This document shows positions 42,581 through 51,734 of a DNA stretch of 64,000 nucleotides, piece after piece. Every line of letters begins with the position of its first letter. The stretch's first letter is position 1. The DNA comes from Virgibacillus necropolis. Its GTDB lineage: Bacteria; Bacillota; Bacilli; Bacillales; Amphibacillaceae. The notes beneath the pieces were generated by a model. The model ran no database searches, had not been told where the DNA came from, and was given only the letters and a program-made list of their open reading frames with translations. The stretch is from contig NZ_CP022437.1 in assembly GCF_002224365.1 (NCBI RefSeq), positions 1,488,001 through 1,552,000 on the forward strand, read 5' to 3'. The translations under genes and the position numbers were made by a program.

Positions 42581-43492
42581 CTACTCACCTCGGTTTTGAT
42601 TTGTATAGAAAGTACCTAATCCTGATTCTAGTGGATAATTAATTTTCCAGTCTAGCTGGCTTAATGCTTTTGTATTGTCTAAATAACTATGAATGATATC
42701 ACCGTCTCGGTTATCAACATATTGAGGCGGGTTTTTTTTATCTGTAAAATGACTTAACAATGCCACTAATTCGTTTAATGTAGTAGGCTTATTCGTGCTG
42801 ATGTTTAAAATTTGGTTGTCTGCCTGTTTAATCGCTGCCAGATTTGCGTCAGCTACGTCGCTTACATAAATGTAATCTCTAGTTTGATTTCCATCACCAT
42901 AAATAATAGGTGCCTTGTTTTCTAAAAGACGATTATGGAATAGAGAAATTACATCGTCTGTCTCTTTATGGCTGGAAGTTGGTCCATAGACGTTAGAATA
43001 CCGCAAAATGGTAAACTTCATTTGATATAACTTTGAAAAAGATAGTATGTACCGTTCAGCAGAAAGTTTGGATAAACCATAAAAAGATATCGGTTCCACT
43101 GGATGTTCCTCGTCAATCCCTAAATAAATCGGTTCACCATAAACGGCTGCTGTTGAGGCATATATGATTTTTTGGACATTATATTTCCTGCAGCATTCGA
43201 GAATGTTAATTGTACCCAAGATATTAGATTTTGCATCAAATCCCGGGTTTTCTAATGAATTATTTACATTAACCTGAGCTGCAAGGTGGATAACGTATTC
43301 TGGTCGTTCCATATTGAAAACCTGATCAACTTCCTTATCATTGCAAATATCAACAGAATGACACCTGGTGTTTGGGATATTTGGTGAATCAGTCCGATAG
43401 TCGATGATGGCAACCTCATAATCCGCAGCCAATAATGCAGCAACAACAGGTCTGCCTATAAAACCTTTGCCGCCGGTCACAAGAACCTTCAT
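42581..43492 (-). CDS. NAD-dependent sugar-nucleotide epimerase/dehydratase (GalE/extended SDR)
   Basis: 303 residues: NAD motif T-G-G-K-G-F-I-G at the N-terminus, the H-L-A-A-Q-V-N-V segment, catalytic S-T-A-A-V-Y-G with Y-G-L-S-K (Y-x-x-x-K), and R-Y-S-N-V-Y-G-P. Substrates are UDP- or dTDP-sugars. It sits between selD and the transporter genes, 20 bases or fewer from each. It may make the sugar donor for the glycosyltransferase in the same operon. RBS GAAAGGA. Confidence 0.88.
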   Translation of the reverse strand: MKVLVTGGKGFIGRPVVAALLAADYEVAIIDYRTDSPNIPNTRCHSVDICNDKEVDQVFNMERPEYVIHLAAQVNVNNSLENPGFDAKSNILGTINILECCRKYNVQKIIYASTAAVYGEPIYLGIDEEHPVEPISFYGLSKLSAERYILSFSKLYQMKFTILRYSNVYGPTSSHKETDDVISLFHNRLLENKAPIIYGDGNQTRDYIYVSDVADANLAAIKQADNQILNISTNKPTTLNELVALLSHFTDKKNPPQYVDNRDGDIIHSYLDNTKALSQLDWKINYPLESGLGTFYTNQNRGE

Positions 43493-43513
43493 AGTTGTAG
43501 TCCTTTCTTTCTG

Positions 43514-44566
43514 TTAGATTACTGTAAGCCTGCCTGAATTATTACTAGTAACCACTCCGATAATTGCAGATTCAACATTGTTGGTTTGTAATGCCTCCTG
43601 TAAAGTATCTGCCTCGGATTCAGGTACTGATATTAGTAGTCCGCCAGAAGTAACAGCATCACAAAGAATGAGTTGATCAAGGTTATCGACTTTTTCATCA
43701 TAATCAATTCGACCTGCAAGCCATGAATGATTCTTTTTCGTTCCACCTGGAATAATGTCCTGCTCTGCAAGTTCTCTTGCCCTTGGTAAAACAGGAACGT
43801 CTTTGCTGTTAATAGTGATTCCAACGTTGCTTCCCTCAGCAATTTCAAGTGCGTGGCCAAGCAGACCAAATCCAGTCACGTCCGTACAGGCGTTCACAGT
43901 GTAACCTTCCATTGTTTCCGCAGCATATTTGTTTAAAGTAGCCATAACATTCATTACCTTATCCAAATCATCGTTAGATAGCAGGTCTTTTTTAATGGCA
44001 GTTGTTAAGATACCAACACCAATTGGTTTGGTAAGAATAAGTCTGTCATCAGGCTTAGCACCGATATTTGCTTTTATACGATCTGGATGGACTGTTCCTG
44101 TGACAGACAGACCAAATTTGGGTTCTTGATCATCGATTGAATGACCGCCGACTAATGTTGCACCAGATTCAGCAATTTTGTCAGCTGCTCCAGCGAGAAT
44201 CTCAGCAAGGATGCTTTTATCCAGGGTATTGATTGGAAATGCAACAATATTCATTGCTGTGATTGGCTTTCCACCCATTGCATATACATCGCTTAACGAA
44301 TTCGCGGCACCAATCTGACCAAACATATACGGATCATCAACAATTGGGGTGAAAAAGTCTAGCGTCTGAACTAAAGCAGTATCATCATTAATTTTATAAA
44401 CACCAGCATCGTCAGAAGTATCTAATCCGACAAGCAAGTTTGGGTCGGGTACAGATTTAGGTAAATGACGCAGAACCTGCGCCAGGTCTTCAGGACCAAT
44501 TTTGCATCCTCAGCCACCTTTTGTAGATAAAGAAGTCAGTTTTATAATTTCTTCTTTTTTGGACAT
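43514..44566 (-). CDS. selD: Selenide, water dikinase (SelD), itself a Sec protein (Sec19)
   Basis: ATG 44566 behind AAGGAGAG opens M-S-K-K-E-E-I-I-K-L-T-S; TGA at 44512-44510 is codon 19 in T-K-G-G-U19-G-C-K, the catalytic position that is Cys or Sec in all SelD. The frame then runs to 43514 (350 residues) with D-D-A-G-V-Y, D-F-F-T-P-I-V-D-D-P and G-G-H-S-I-D-D. SelD makes selenophosphate from selenide and ATP. It supplies SelA and possibly the adjacent glycosyltransferase, and needs the very Sec machinery it feeds. Confidence 0.95.
44468..44497 (-). other. SECIS-like hairpins in selD
   Basis: Two candidates on the minus strand: GGTC-CTGAA-GACC at 44497-44485 (12 bases after the UGA, 4 bp), and GCGCAG-GTT-CTGCGT at 44482-44468 (27 bases after, 6 bp with G-U-U loop). 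The second has the better stem and apex but a longer spacing than the other genes here. Confidence 0.45.
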
Positions 44567-44592
44567 AATTCTCTCTCCTTTGTAAGCTCGGT

Positions 44593-45588
44593 TTATTGCA
44601 CGGAACTTTTATATAATGATAGCAAATGCTCAGCTTCATATGTGCTAGAATGAGTCTTGGAAATATAGTTTTTAGCAGCAATTACCAATTCTTTTCTTAA
44701 CTCGATATTATTCATGATTTGCTCCGCATAATCAAGAAATTGATTTGAGGTATTATATACTAAACCAGTTTGACCATCTGACACAATACTGCGATTACCC
44801 TGGTTACCGGCAACAAGTACAGGTATTCCATGTCCCATCCCTTCCAATATAGCAGAGGATTGGCCTTCAGAATGGGAAGTGTTCAGGATAGTATCTGCTT
44901 GATTATAAATAGTACCCATTTGAGAATGGTCTACCTGACCAATATATTTGATCCAATCTTTATTTTCAGTAACGAGATCTTTGACGATTTTTCCTTCTTC
45001 CTCTTCAATTATAGGCCCAACTAACCAAAGGCGAATCATTGGAAACTTGGTATGTAGCTTATTAAGCATTTTAATTGCAGCAGGGATGTTTTTTACTTTT
45101 CTTATGCCGGCTGGTAGAACGAAAAGAAATGTATCCTTTTCCTTATTAATTCCTGGCTTTTCTACTGGAAATTCACTTGTCCCCTGGTGAACCACAGCTA
45201 TTTTCGACTCAAGGTTTGGGAGCTCGTTTATTAATGTAGATTTAGCATCTTTATCAAAAACATGAATAATCTTTGCTTCGGTCAGACAGGAAAGTACATC
45301 AGTCCGCTTGTTCTCATTAAATAAATCATGGTTTAGATCGGTGCCGGTCAGGGTTATGACAAAGTTAGTAATCTTTTCATCTAATTGTTCCTTGAATTTG
45401 TAAAAGCGATAGGCATGAAAGCCATGTACTATATCCGCTGAGGGGAGCGCGGTAACTGGGTTATCTTCAGTCATAGAAATAACTTCTGTTTCAATTCCTA
45501 ATTTCTCAAGTCCTTCAGCTATTCGTTTTACAGTGACAGTATTGCCGCGTGGTTGGTGGAAATTAGGTGTTGCTAATATAACCTTCAA
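44593..45588 (-). CDS. GT4-type glycosyltransferase, candidate selenosugar synthase (SenB-like)
   Basis: 331 residues, GT-B fold. The N-terminal half has P-R-G-N-T-V-T-V-K-R-I-A, A-D-I-V-H-G-F-H-A-Y-R, V-I-T-L-T-G-T-D-L-N-H-D and V-V-H-Q-G; the C-terminal half has the nucleotide-sugar site N-T-S-H-S-E-G-Q-S-S-A-I-L-E-G-M. The G-N-x-V-T and L-T-G-T-D-L pattern recalls, from memory, SenB enzymes that put selenophosphate selenium onto a UDP-sugar. The start is TTG behind AAGGATGAGAAG. It is the first protein gene of the operon, 26 bases before selD. The function is inferred. Confidence 0.7.
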   Translation of the reverse strand: MKVILATPNFHQPRGNTVTVKRIAEGLEKLGIETEVISMTEDNPVTALPSADIVHGFHAYRFYKFKEQLDEKITNFVITLTGTDLNHDLFNENKRTDVLSCLTEAKIIHVFDKDAKSTLINELPNLESKIAVVHQGTSEFPVEKPGINKEKDTFLFVLPAGIRKVKNIPAAIKMLNKLHTKFPMIRLWLVGPIIEEEEGKIVKDLVTENKDWIKYIGQVDHSQMGTIYNQADTILNTSHSEGQSSAILEGMGHGIPVLVAGNQGNRSIVSDGQTGLVYNTSNQFLDYAEQIMNNIELRKELVIAAKNYISKTHSSTYEAEHLLSLYKSSVQ

Positions 45589-45677
45589 TACTTCTCATCC
45601 TTTTGAAATAATAGTAGTATAAGAGGAAACGATGAGGTTGCAATTTTTAAGCAGATAAGAAAGTATAAATCCTTTCT

Positions 45678-45738
45678 TACTGCATAAGGGCAACTAAGGC
45701 TTTCGCCATTATGGCTTGGAGATAAGCCAAGTTTTCTA
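45678..45738. repeat. Short hairpin repeat, family D (copy 1)
   Basis: About 60 bases reading ACTGCATAAGGGCAACTAAGGC ... GATAAGCCAAGTTTTCT, able to fold by CTTTCGCC-type and GGCTT/AAGCC pairings. Near-identical copies lie at 52064-52120 and 59924-59986. It lies between selC and the glycosyltransferase gene. Confidence 0.8.
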
Positions 45739-45756
45739 AAAAGTAGTGTTTATTTA

Positions 45757-45853
45757 TGGCGGGACTGTGTGGGAATCGAACCCACCGAGCCTGGCACGCA
45801 GGCCCCTCAGGGTTTTGAAGACCCAGGGGGACACCAGTCACCCATCCAACCCC
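45757..45853 (-). tRNA. selC: tRNA-Sec (anticodon UCA)
   Basis: 97 nt including encoded CCA. The anticodon loop CTTCAAA (stem GGGT/ACCC) carries TCA; a long variable arm has stem GCCTG/CAGGC; the T arm is GTGGG-TTCGATT-CCCAC. The acceptor GGGGTTG pairs with CAGTCCC with two G-U pairs, and an eighth G-A position would complete the long tRNA-Sec acceptor. A UCA anticodon, long variable arm and selA/B/D neighbours make the call firm. Confidence 0.93.
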
Positions 45854-45875
45854 ATAATAACACTTTTAAGAGGTT

Positions 45876-45903
45876 GTTCAAAAAGGTATCTTGCTTTTTG
45901 AAC
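45876..45903. repeat. Minimal copy of repeat family B
   Basis: GTTCAAAAAG (45876-45885) and CTTTTTGAAC (45894-45903), followed by ACGCACTT, are the two ends of family B with the interior deleted. It lies between the selC promoter and selC and would form a hairpin in that leader. Confidence 0.55.
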
Positions 45904-45914
45904 ACGCACTTTAA

Positions 45915-45944
45915 ATTATATACGGAATCTCTTTTTGATAGCAA
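45915..45944 (-). promoter_or_regulatory. Promoter for selC and the selD operon
   Basis: On the minus strand TTGCTA (plus 45939-45944) and TATAAT (plus 45915-45920) have an 18-base spacer and point at selC, about 60 bases away. Confidence 0.6.
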
Positions 45945-45975
45945 GAAAACAGCTCTGGAAAGTAGGAATTAGGAG

Positions 45976-47868
45976 ATGGATACTTCATATTTTACAATCG
46001 GAATGGCTGGCCATATCGATCACGGAAAAACAACGTTGACAAAAGCGTTAACCAATATAGATACAGATCGTTTAAGGGCCGAAAAGGAGAGAAATATATC
46101 AATCGAATTAGGGTTTGCTCCCTTAGAACTGGAAAACGGAGTCCAGGCTTCGATTGTGGATGTACCCGGACATGAACGTTTTATCAGGCAAATGATTGCG
46201 GGGGTTGCTGGTATCGACTTAGTTGTTTTGGTTATTGCAGCAGACGAAGGCGTAATGCCCCAAACAAAGGAGCATTTAGAAATTTTAGGGTTTCTGGGTA
46301 TCGAGCGTTGTATCGTAGCTATTTCAAAGCTGGATCAAGTGGAGCAGGAGCTGCTAGAAATTGTTGAAGAAGATATAAAATCGGAATTAGCTGGTTCTAT
46401 CTTTGAACAGGCTCCATTTGTCTATGTTGACAGCTTATCAGGGAATGGCATAATTCAGTTGAAAAAGGTGATTTCCACTGAATTAAAATCAGTTGAGAAA
46501 CGTAATTCCAAAGGGGCATTTCGACTGCCAATCGATCAGGTGTTCACTGTACAGGGACAAGGAACGATTGTCAGAGGTACAATCTATGAAGGGATGATTC
46601 AAAAAGGAAGTCAGCTGACTATTATGCCAAAGGGCCATCGTGTAAAAGCTCGACAAATTCAAGTACATAACAAGGAAGTGGATGTGGCTCGAGCAGGGCA
46701 GCGGACAGCAATCAATCTTGGCGGTGGAGACAAAGAAACCATTCAACGCGGAGATGTGCTAGTCAATTCAGACCATTTTTTGAGGTCAAAGACGATTGAT
46801 GTCACGATGAAATTTGTTGATGAAATAGCATCACCACTTAAACAGCGATCGCCAGTTCGACTGTATATAGGAACTTCAGAAGTATTGGGTAAAATTGTAT
46901 TCTTTGATCGAAATGAAATGAAAGATGGGTCTGAGGAGGTAGTTTGCCAAATCAGGCTGGAGGAAGAAATTGTGATACGACGTGGAGATCGATTTATCCT
47001 AAGGCGGCCAACACCAGTAGAAACGCTTGGCGGCGGATGGGTTATCCAGCCCAATGGTGGTAAATATCGTTTCGGGGAAAAAACGATAAAGATGCTTCAA
47101 ACTAAAAAAGCAGGCACACCAGAAGATTTAATCCAGGATGTCCTGTCAGAGCAGATACTATTAGATAAGAAGAAACTTATCCAATTAACATCGCTGGATG
47201 AAACGGAAATAGATGCTGCAATCACTGCTGGTTTGGAAAAAGAAATGTTTATCGAACCGTCTAGTAACAAATATGCTTTGACAAGAACCTTAACTAAATT
47301 AAAAAATGAAATCATTCATGAGTTAGAGAGCTATCAGGAACAATATCCAATGCGCCAGGGAATGGGAAAGGCTGAGCTTATTCAGCTGTTAGGAAAAAGT
47401 TATCCCAAAACATTTATTGATTATTGTTTAAGCAGACTTATTGCGGAGGATACTCTGTATAAACCCAGTCAATTTATTGCAGTATCTTCATTTCAACCCC
47501 ATTTACCGAAAAAATGGGAAACTAGAATGAAAGAGGTTATCAAAAGGCTTGAAGACGATGGAATTAAACCCGAAAAATGGAAGGAATACATCAAAGAAAC
47601 CCCTTTGTCAGAAGCTGATGCAAACGAATTAAGTGGGTATTTGCTTCATACGAAACAAGTATATCAATTAACGGAGGATATTCTAATCCATCAATCGGCT
47701 GTTGAGCGTGCTTTAACTGACCTGAAGGAACAAACAGGTAGTTCATTTAAATTAAATGAAGCAAAAGATGCTCTTGGAATTTCCCGCAAATACTTAATCC
47801 CGCTTTTGGAGTTGTTGGATAGGTTAAACATAACTACTCGCCAGGAGGATGTGCGTGTTTGGAATTAG
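45976..47868 (+). CDS. selB: Selenocysteine-specific elongation factor SelB
   Basis: 630 residues. The GTPase domain has G-H-I-D-H-G-K-T-T-L at 12-21, D-V-P-G-H-E-R-F and S-K-L-D; EF-Tu-like domains 2-3 follow; the C-terminal 250 residues are winged helices that bind the SECIS hairpin. It brings Sec-tRNA-Sec to UGA codons. AGTAGGA gives good spacing to ATG 45976. Divergent from selC; selA follows after 25 bases. Confidence 0.95.
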   Translation: MDTSYFTIGMAGHIDHGKTTLTKALTNIDTDRLRAEKERNISIELGFAPLELENGVQASIVDVPGHERFIRQMIAGVAGIDLVVLVIAADEGVMPQTKEHLEILGFLGIERCIVAISKLDQVEQELLEIVEEDIKSELAGSIFEQAPFVYVDSLSGNGIIQLKKVISTELKSVEKRNSKGAFRLPIDQVFTVQGQGTIVRGTIYEGMIQKGSQLTIMPKGHRVKARQIQVHNKEVDVARAGQRTAINLGGGDKETIQRGDVLVNSDHFLRSKTIDVTMKFVDEIASPLKQRSPVRLYIGTSEVLGKIVFFDRNEMKDGSEEVVCQIRLEEEIVIRRGDRFILRRPTPVETLGGGWVIQPNGGKYRFGEKTIKMLQTKKAGTPEDLIQDVLSEQILLDKKKLIQLTSLDETEIDAAITAGLEKEMFIEPSSNKYALTRTLTKLKNEIIHELESYQEQYPMRQGMGKAELIQLLGKSYPKTFIDYCLSRLIAEDTLYKPSQFIAVSSFQPHLPKKWETRMKEVIKRLEDDGIKPEKWKEYIKETPLSEADANELSGYLLHTKQVYQLTEDILIHQSAVERALTDLKEQTGSSFKLNEAKDALGISRKYLIPLLELLDRLNITTRQEDVRVWN

Positions 47869-47893
47869 TTGATAGAGTCTGGAGGATAAAAGG

Positions 47894-49300
47894 ATGAAAC
47901 AATATCTACGAGAACTGCCCCCTGTCCATGAAATACAAAATAATGAAAGATATGTGAGAATCAGCAGTGCTTCTCATTTAGCAAATGAACCGCTTAAAGA
48001 AATCATCCAGGAAGCCGTCGATTATGTACGAGAACAACTATTAAACGGGCATATACCATCTAATCAATGTTCTAAGAACGATTTTATGCTAATGATTTTA
48101 GATTTCACAGAGGAAAAGATAAACACCTTCGTAAAAGCTCGTTTAACCAAAGTAATTAACGGAACGGGCACCGTATTACATACGAACCTGGGAAGGGCGC
48201 GCTTGAGTGATAATGCAATCAAACATGTTAGTGACGTCGCATCCAGTTATTCTAATTTAGAGTATCGAATTAAGGAAGGCAAACGCGGTTCCAGACATGA
48301 TATTATTGAAGACTTATTAATAAAAGTTACTGGTGCTGAAGCGGCAATGGTGGTCAATAACAATGCTGCAGCTGTATTTCTTATACTTCGGGCACTGGCT
48401 AATGAGGGAGAGGTAATTGTTTCTCGGGGGCAGCTTGTTGAAATTGGCGGTTCATTTCGCATTTCATCTATTATGGAGGAAAGCGGTGCTATGCTTGTTG
48501 AGGTCGGAACAACGAACAAAACACATTTTTATGACTACGAGAATGCGATTAACGATAGCACATCCATGATTTTAAAAGTGCATACGAGCAATTTTAAAAC
48601 AGTTGGTTTTACCGAATCGGTAGATACGAAAGAGCTTATGGCTCTGAAAAGCCTATATCCAAACCTCACTTTTTACGAAGATTTAGGAAGCGGTTCCTTA
48701 TATGACTTTAAAAAACTTGGTATTGGGGATGAACCTGTAGTAAGAGAAGTATTGGAATCAGGAGTTGACCTCGTTTCTTTCAGTGGGGACAAGTTGCTAG
48801 GTGGACCACAGGCAGGAATAATAGCCGGTAAAAAAGAACTTATTCAAAAACTCAAAAAGCATCAACTGGCAAGAGTACTTCGTGTCGATAAAATGACATT
48901 CGCAGCATTAGAGCAAACGCTGAAAGTATACTTATCTGAACAAGATAGGATTCATGAGCTTCCAACTGTACGCGATATTATTAAATCGATAGATGAAATC
49001 CACGGACAGGCTGAATTTTTTAAAAAATACATAAATAAAAGTTCTGCCCTGTATGAGGTGGATATCCAGGAAAACACCTCGCAGGTTGGCGGGGGAACAA
49101 TGCCTGACGTTGAGCTTGCAACCGTTGTAGCCGCGGTTTCTCATCGGATTTTCACTGCCAATGAACTGGCAGAAAAACTAAGAATCGGAAATCCCGCTAT
49201 TATTACCAGGGTGAAAGATGACAAAGTGCTCATTGACTTTCGAACAGTAACTGGAAAAGAGATGGACGATCTGATGGGAGGGTTTTTGGAATTGGTATAA
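47894..49300 (+). CDS. selA: L-seryl-tRNA(Sec) selenium transferase
   Basis: 468 residues, PLP enzyme that converts Ser-tRNA-Sec to Sec-tRNA-Sec with selenophosphate. V-I-N-G-T-G-T-V-L-H-T-N-L-G-R-A and the PLP lysine in S-F-S-G-D-K-L-L-G-G-P-Q-A-G are present. RBS TGGAGGA. Same transcript as selB. Confidence 0.96.
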   Translation: MKQYLRELPPVHEIQNNERYVRISSASHLANEPLKEIIQEAVDYVREQLLNGHIPSNQCSKNDFMLMILDFTEEKINTFVKARLTKVINGTGTVLHTNLGRARLSDNAIKHVSDVASSYSNLEYRIKEGKRGSRHDIIEDLLIKVTGAEAAMVVNNNAAAVFLILRALANEGEVIVSRGQLVEIGGSFRISSIMEESGAMLVEVGTTNKTHFYDYENAINDSTSMILKVHTSNFKTVGFTESVDTKELMALKSLYPNLTFYEDLGSGSLYDFKKLGIGDEPVVREVLESGVDLVSFSGDKLLGGPQAGIIAGKKELIQKLKKHQLARVLRVDKMTFAALEQTLKVYLSEQDRIHELPTVRDIIKSIDEIHGQAEFFKKYINKSSALYEVDIQENTSQVGGGTMPDVELATVVAAVSHRIFTANELAEKLRIGNPAIITRVKDDKVLIDFRTVTGKEMDDLMGGFLELV

Positions 49301-49350
49301 GGTTTTTATGAAAATAAAATTAAATTATGAATCAGAAAGGGGTAATTTTT

Positions 49351-50400
49351 TTGAGTACATATCCAAATGTAAATGAAACAAAAGATCTTATTAGTCAATT
49401 GGTTTCTATTCCAAGTCCTTCTGGAAGTACCGAGAAAGTAATTAAATTTGTAGAAGATTATCTAAATGACTTGAAGGTACAAACCAAACGTAATCGTAAA
49501 GGTGGATTAATCGCAACATTGCCCGGAACGAATAGCGAGGAACACAGAATGTTAACTGCTCATGTTGATACACTAGGTGCAATGGTAAAAGAAGTCAAAG
49601 AGGATGGCCGGCTTCGTCTTGATCTTATTGGCGGGTTTGGTTATAACTCCATTGAGGGTGAATACTGCGAAATTCATACTTCTGATGGAAAAGTTTATAC
49701 CGGAACAATTTTGATGCACCAAACATCAGTCCATGTTTATAAGGATGCCAGTGAAGCTAAGCGCAATCAAGAAAACATGGAAGTACGAATTGATGCTAAA
49801 GTCAAAGATGATAAAGAAATTCGCGCACTTGGAATCGAGGTAGGAGATTTTGTTTCGTTTGATCCTCGCATCCAACAAACAGAAAACGGCTTTATTAAAT
49901 CTCGCCATCTAGATGATAAGGCGAGTGTTGCTATCCTGTTGCAACTAATTAAGAGATTGATAGAGGAGAATAAGACACTTCCATATACAACTCATTTCCT
50001 CATTTCTAATAATGAAGAAATTGGCTACGGAGGGAACTCAAATATCACTCCCGAAACTGTCGAATACTTAGCAGTTGACATGGGCGCTATGGGGGATGGA
50101 CAATCGACAGATGAATACACTGTTTCGATTTGTGTGAAAGACTCAAGCGGGCCGTATCATTATGGCCTACGCAAGCACCTTACTCAACTAGCAAAGACAA
50201 ACAGTATTGGTTATAAATTGGATATTTATCCGTACTATGGATCAGATGCATCCGCAGCTATTTATGCAGGCCATGATGTTGTTCATGGACTTATTGGGCC
50301 TGGAATTGATTCGTCTCATGCATTCGAACGTACACATGAAACATCATTAGATAATACAGAGAAATTGTTATATCATTATGTACTTTCTGCGCTTGTTTAA
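49351..50400 (+). CDS. M42 family metallopeptidase (glutamyl aminopeptidase type)
   Basis: 349 residues with dinuclear metal ligands in T-A-H-V-D-T-L-G, R-H-L-D-D-K-A-S, N-N-E-E-I-G-Y-G-G-N, A-V-D-M-G-A-M-G and S-S-H-A-F-E-R-T-H. An in-frame ATG at 49327 has no ribosome site, whereas GAAAGGGG fits TTG 49351. It is tens of bases from selA and may be read from the same promoter; there is no clear selenium link. Confidence 0.85.
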   Translation: MSTYPNVNETKDLISQLVSIPSPSGSTEKVIKFVEDYLNDLKVQTKRNRKGGLIATLPGTNSEEHRMLTAHVDTLGAMVKEVKEDGRLRLDLIGGFGYNSIEGEYCEIHTSDGKVYTGTILMHQTSVHVYKDASEAKRNQENMEVRIDAKVKDDKEIRALGIEVGDFVSFDPRIQQTENGFIKSRHLDDKASVAILLQLIKRLIEENKTLPYTTHFLISNNEEIGYGGNSNITPETVEYLAVDMGAMGDGQSTDEYTVSICVKDSSGPYHYGLRKHLTQLAKTNSIGYKLDIYPYYGSDASAAIYAGHDVVHGLIGPGIDSSHAFERTHETSLDNTEKLLYHYVLSALV

Positions 50401-50450
50401 GCAATTGTTAAAGGCTGTTTTCGTAAAGAATGTTGCTTTTGAGAGAATGG

Positions 50451-50847
50451 ATATAAAATGCGACGTAACTAAAAATCATGTTTGGTGACCTGCGACCGCT
50501 GCGGAAAAACACTACGCTTTCCGCGGGCTCGCGATGAGCCTCCTCGATCGCAAAGACCGCTCACTGCGGGGTCTCATCGTCTTCGCTGTTCCCGCAGGAG
50601 TCTCCGTGTTTTTCCTCCGCTGCAGTGGTGTCCAATAACGGAACGATCGTAACCAATTTATTGATTAGAGCATGATTTCCCCTATTATGGCAGTTGTTTG
50701 GAGCGGAGGACCGTTGACTCCTGCGGGAACAGCACGAGTCTGAAGACCCCGCAGGAAGTGGTTTTCTTCCGAGGAGGCTGAAGCCGTGCCCGCGGAAAGC
50801 AACGGTCCGTAGCGGAAAACACCCAGTCTATACGTCGCATTTTATAT
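50451..50847. repeat. Large palindromic repeat, family A (copy 3)
   Basis: 397 bases with perfect 17-bp terminal inverted repeats ATATAAAATGCGACGTA (50451-50467) and TACGTCGCATTTTATAT (50831-50847). Same orientation as 40441-40830. The halves share GCTTTCCGCGGGCTCGCGATG and GACTCCTGCGGGA type blocks. It fills most of the gap between the M42 peptidase and TetR genes. Confidence 0.9.
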
Positions 50848-50880
50848 CAATAGCAACAGACTTTGCTAAAACAGCTTTGT

Positions 50881-50927
50881 AAAAAGACAAACGAGCCCTC
50901 GAAATCCGAGTGTTCGTTTGTCTTTTT
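50881..50927. terminator. Terminator before the TetR gene
   Basis: AAAAAGACAAACGA pairs with TCGTTTGTCTTTTT and is followed by T residues. Confidence 0.8.
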
Positions 50928-51022
50928 TACTATTCAGTAAATTTATCTTGACTTACTTAGGTTATTTGAAGGATAATACTAATGAGTAATATATTCGTAA
51001 ATATAACATGGAGTTGTAATTT

Positions 51023-51625
51023 ATGGGTCTAAGAGGAAGAAAAAAAGGATCAAATGGGGAAGAGAGTAAGGTTTTGTTACTGAATATTGCTGCTGAGGAA
51101 TTTGCTCAAAAGGGCTATTATGAGACGAAAGTAAGTACGATCGTGAAAAAAGCTAAGTTAACACAACCTACCTTTTACCTATATTTCCAAAGCAAAGAAG
51201 CAATTTTTCAGGAATTGGTCAATTCATTTCGTGCAGAATTATTTAACTTTGTTGAGAAAAGCCGTCTCGAATCAGGACTTGAAATTGGCTCTTTAGCAGA
51301 AAAAATTAAAATAGGGTTAACTGCCATATTTTCTTTCTTTGTGGAGAACCCAAATATAACGAAAATTGGATTCTTTCTCACACCACAAGCGGAAGAAGTG
51401 AAAGTTAATTTAGCTACTCAAATAACGGATAACCTTACGAAAGAAGTGGAAGATGGCTATTTCCAAACAAATGTTGATCTACGTACTGTTGCTGAGAGTT
51501 TGGTAGGGATAATGGAGCGTCTTACTGTTACCAAATTATTTACAGGAATAAAAGAACCTGAAAGTCTAGCAGACGATATAGTCAACCTCTTACTATTTGG
51601 AATTAGCTCCACTACTAATGAGTAA
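51023..51625 (+). CDS. TetR/AcrR family transcriptional regulator
   Basis: 200 residues. The N-terminal helix-turn-helix (A-A-E-E-F-A-Q-K-G-Y-Y-E-T-K-V-S-T-I-V ... T-Q-P-T-F-Y-L-Y-F) is typical; the C-terminal ligand domain is not informative. There is no obvious divergent target; the following genes are small or unrelated. Confidence 0.9.
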   Translation: MGLRGRKKGSNGEESKVLLLNIAAEEFAQKGYYETKVSTIVKKAKLTQPTFYLYFQSKEAIFQELVNSFRAELFNFVEKSRLESGLEIGSLAEKIKIGLTAIFSFFVENPNITKIGFFLTPQAEEVKVNLATQITDNLTKEVEDGYFQTNVDLRTVAESLVGIMERLTVTKLFTGIKEPESLADDIVNLLLFGISSTTNE

Positions 51626-51734
51626 CTGTTGTTGTTTGTATTTGCTGTAATAAAATGACGGCTTGGTGCTAGGATAAAAAGCAGAAATCCGCAATTCAGA
51701 CATGAAAACATAAGTTCCTTGTCGTTTTAATAAT

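Noticed and set aside
44830-45190. Open frames on the plus strand opposite the glycosyltransferase
   Set aside because: They are shadows of the minus-strand gene, which has a conserved fold and operon context.
50451-50847. CRISPR-like or integron-like repeat array
   Set aside because: Repeats are single palindromic elements far apart, with no regular spacers and no cas or integrase genes in the window.
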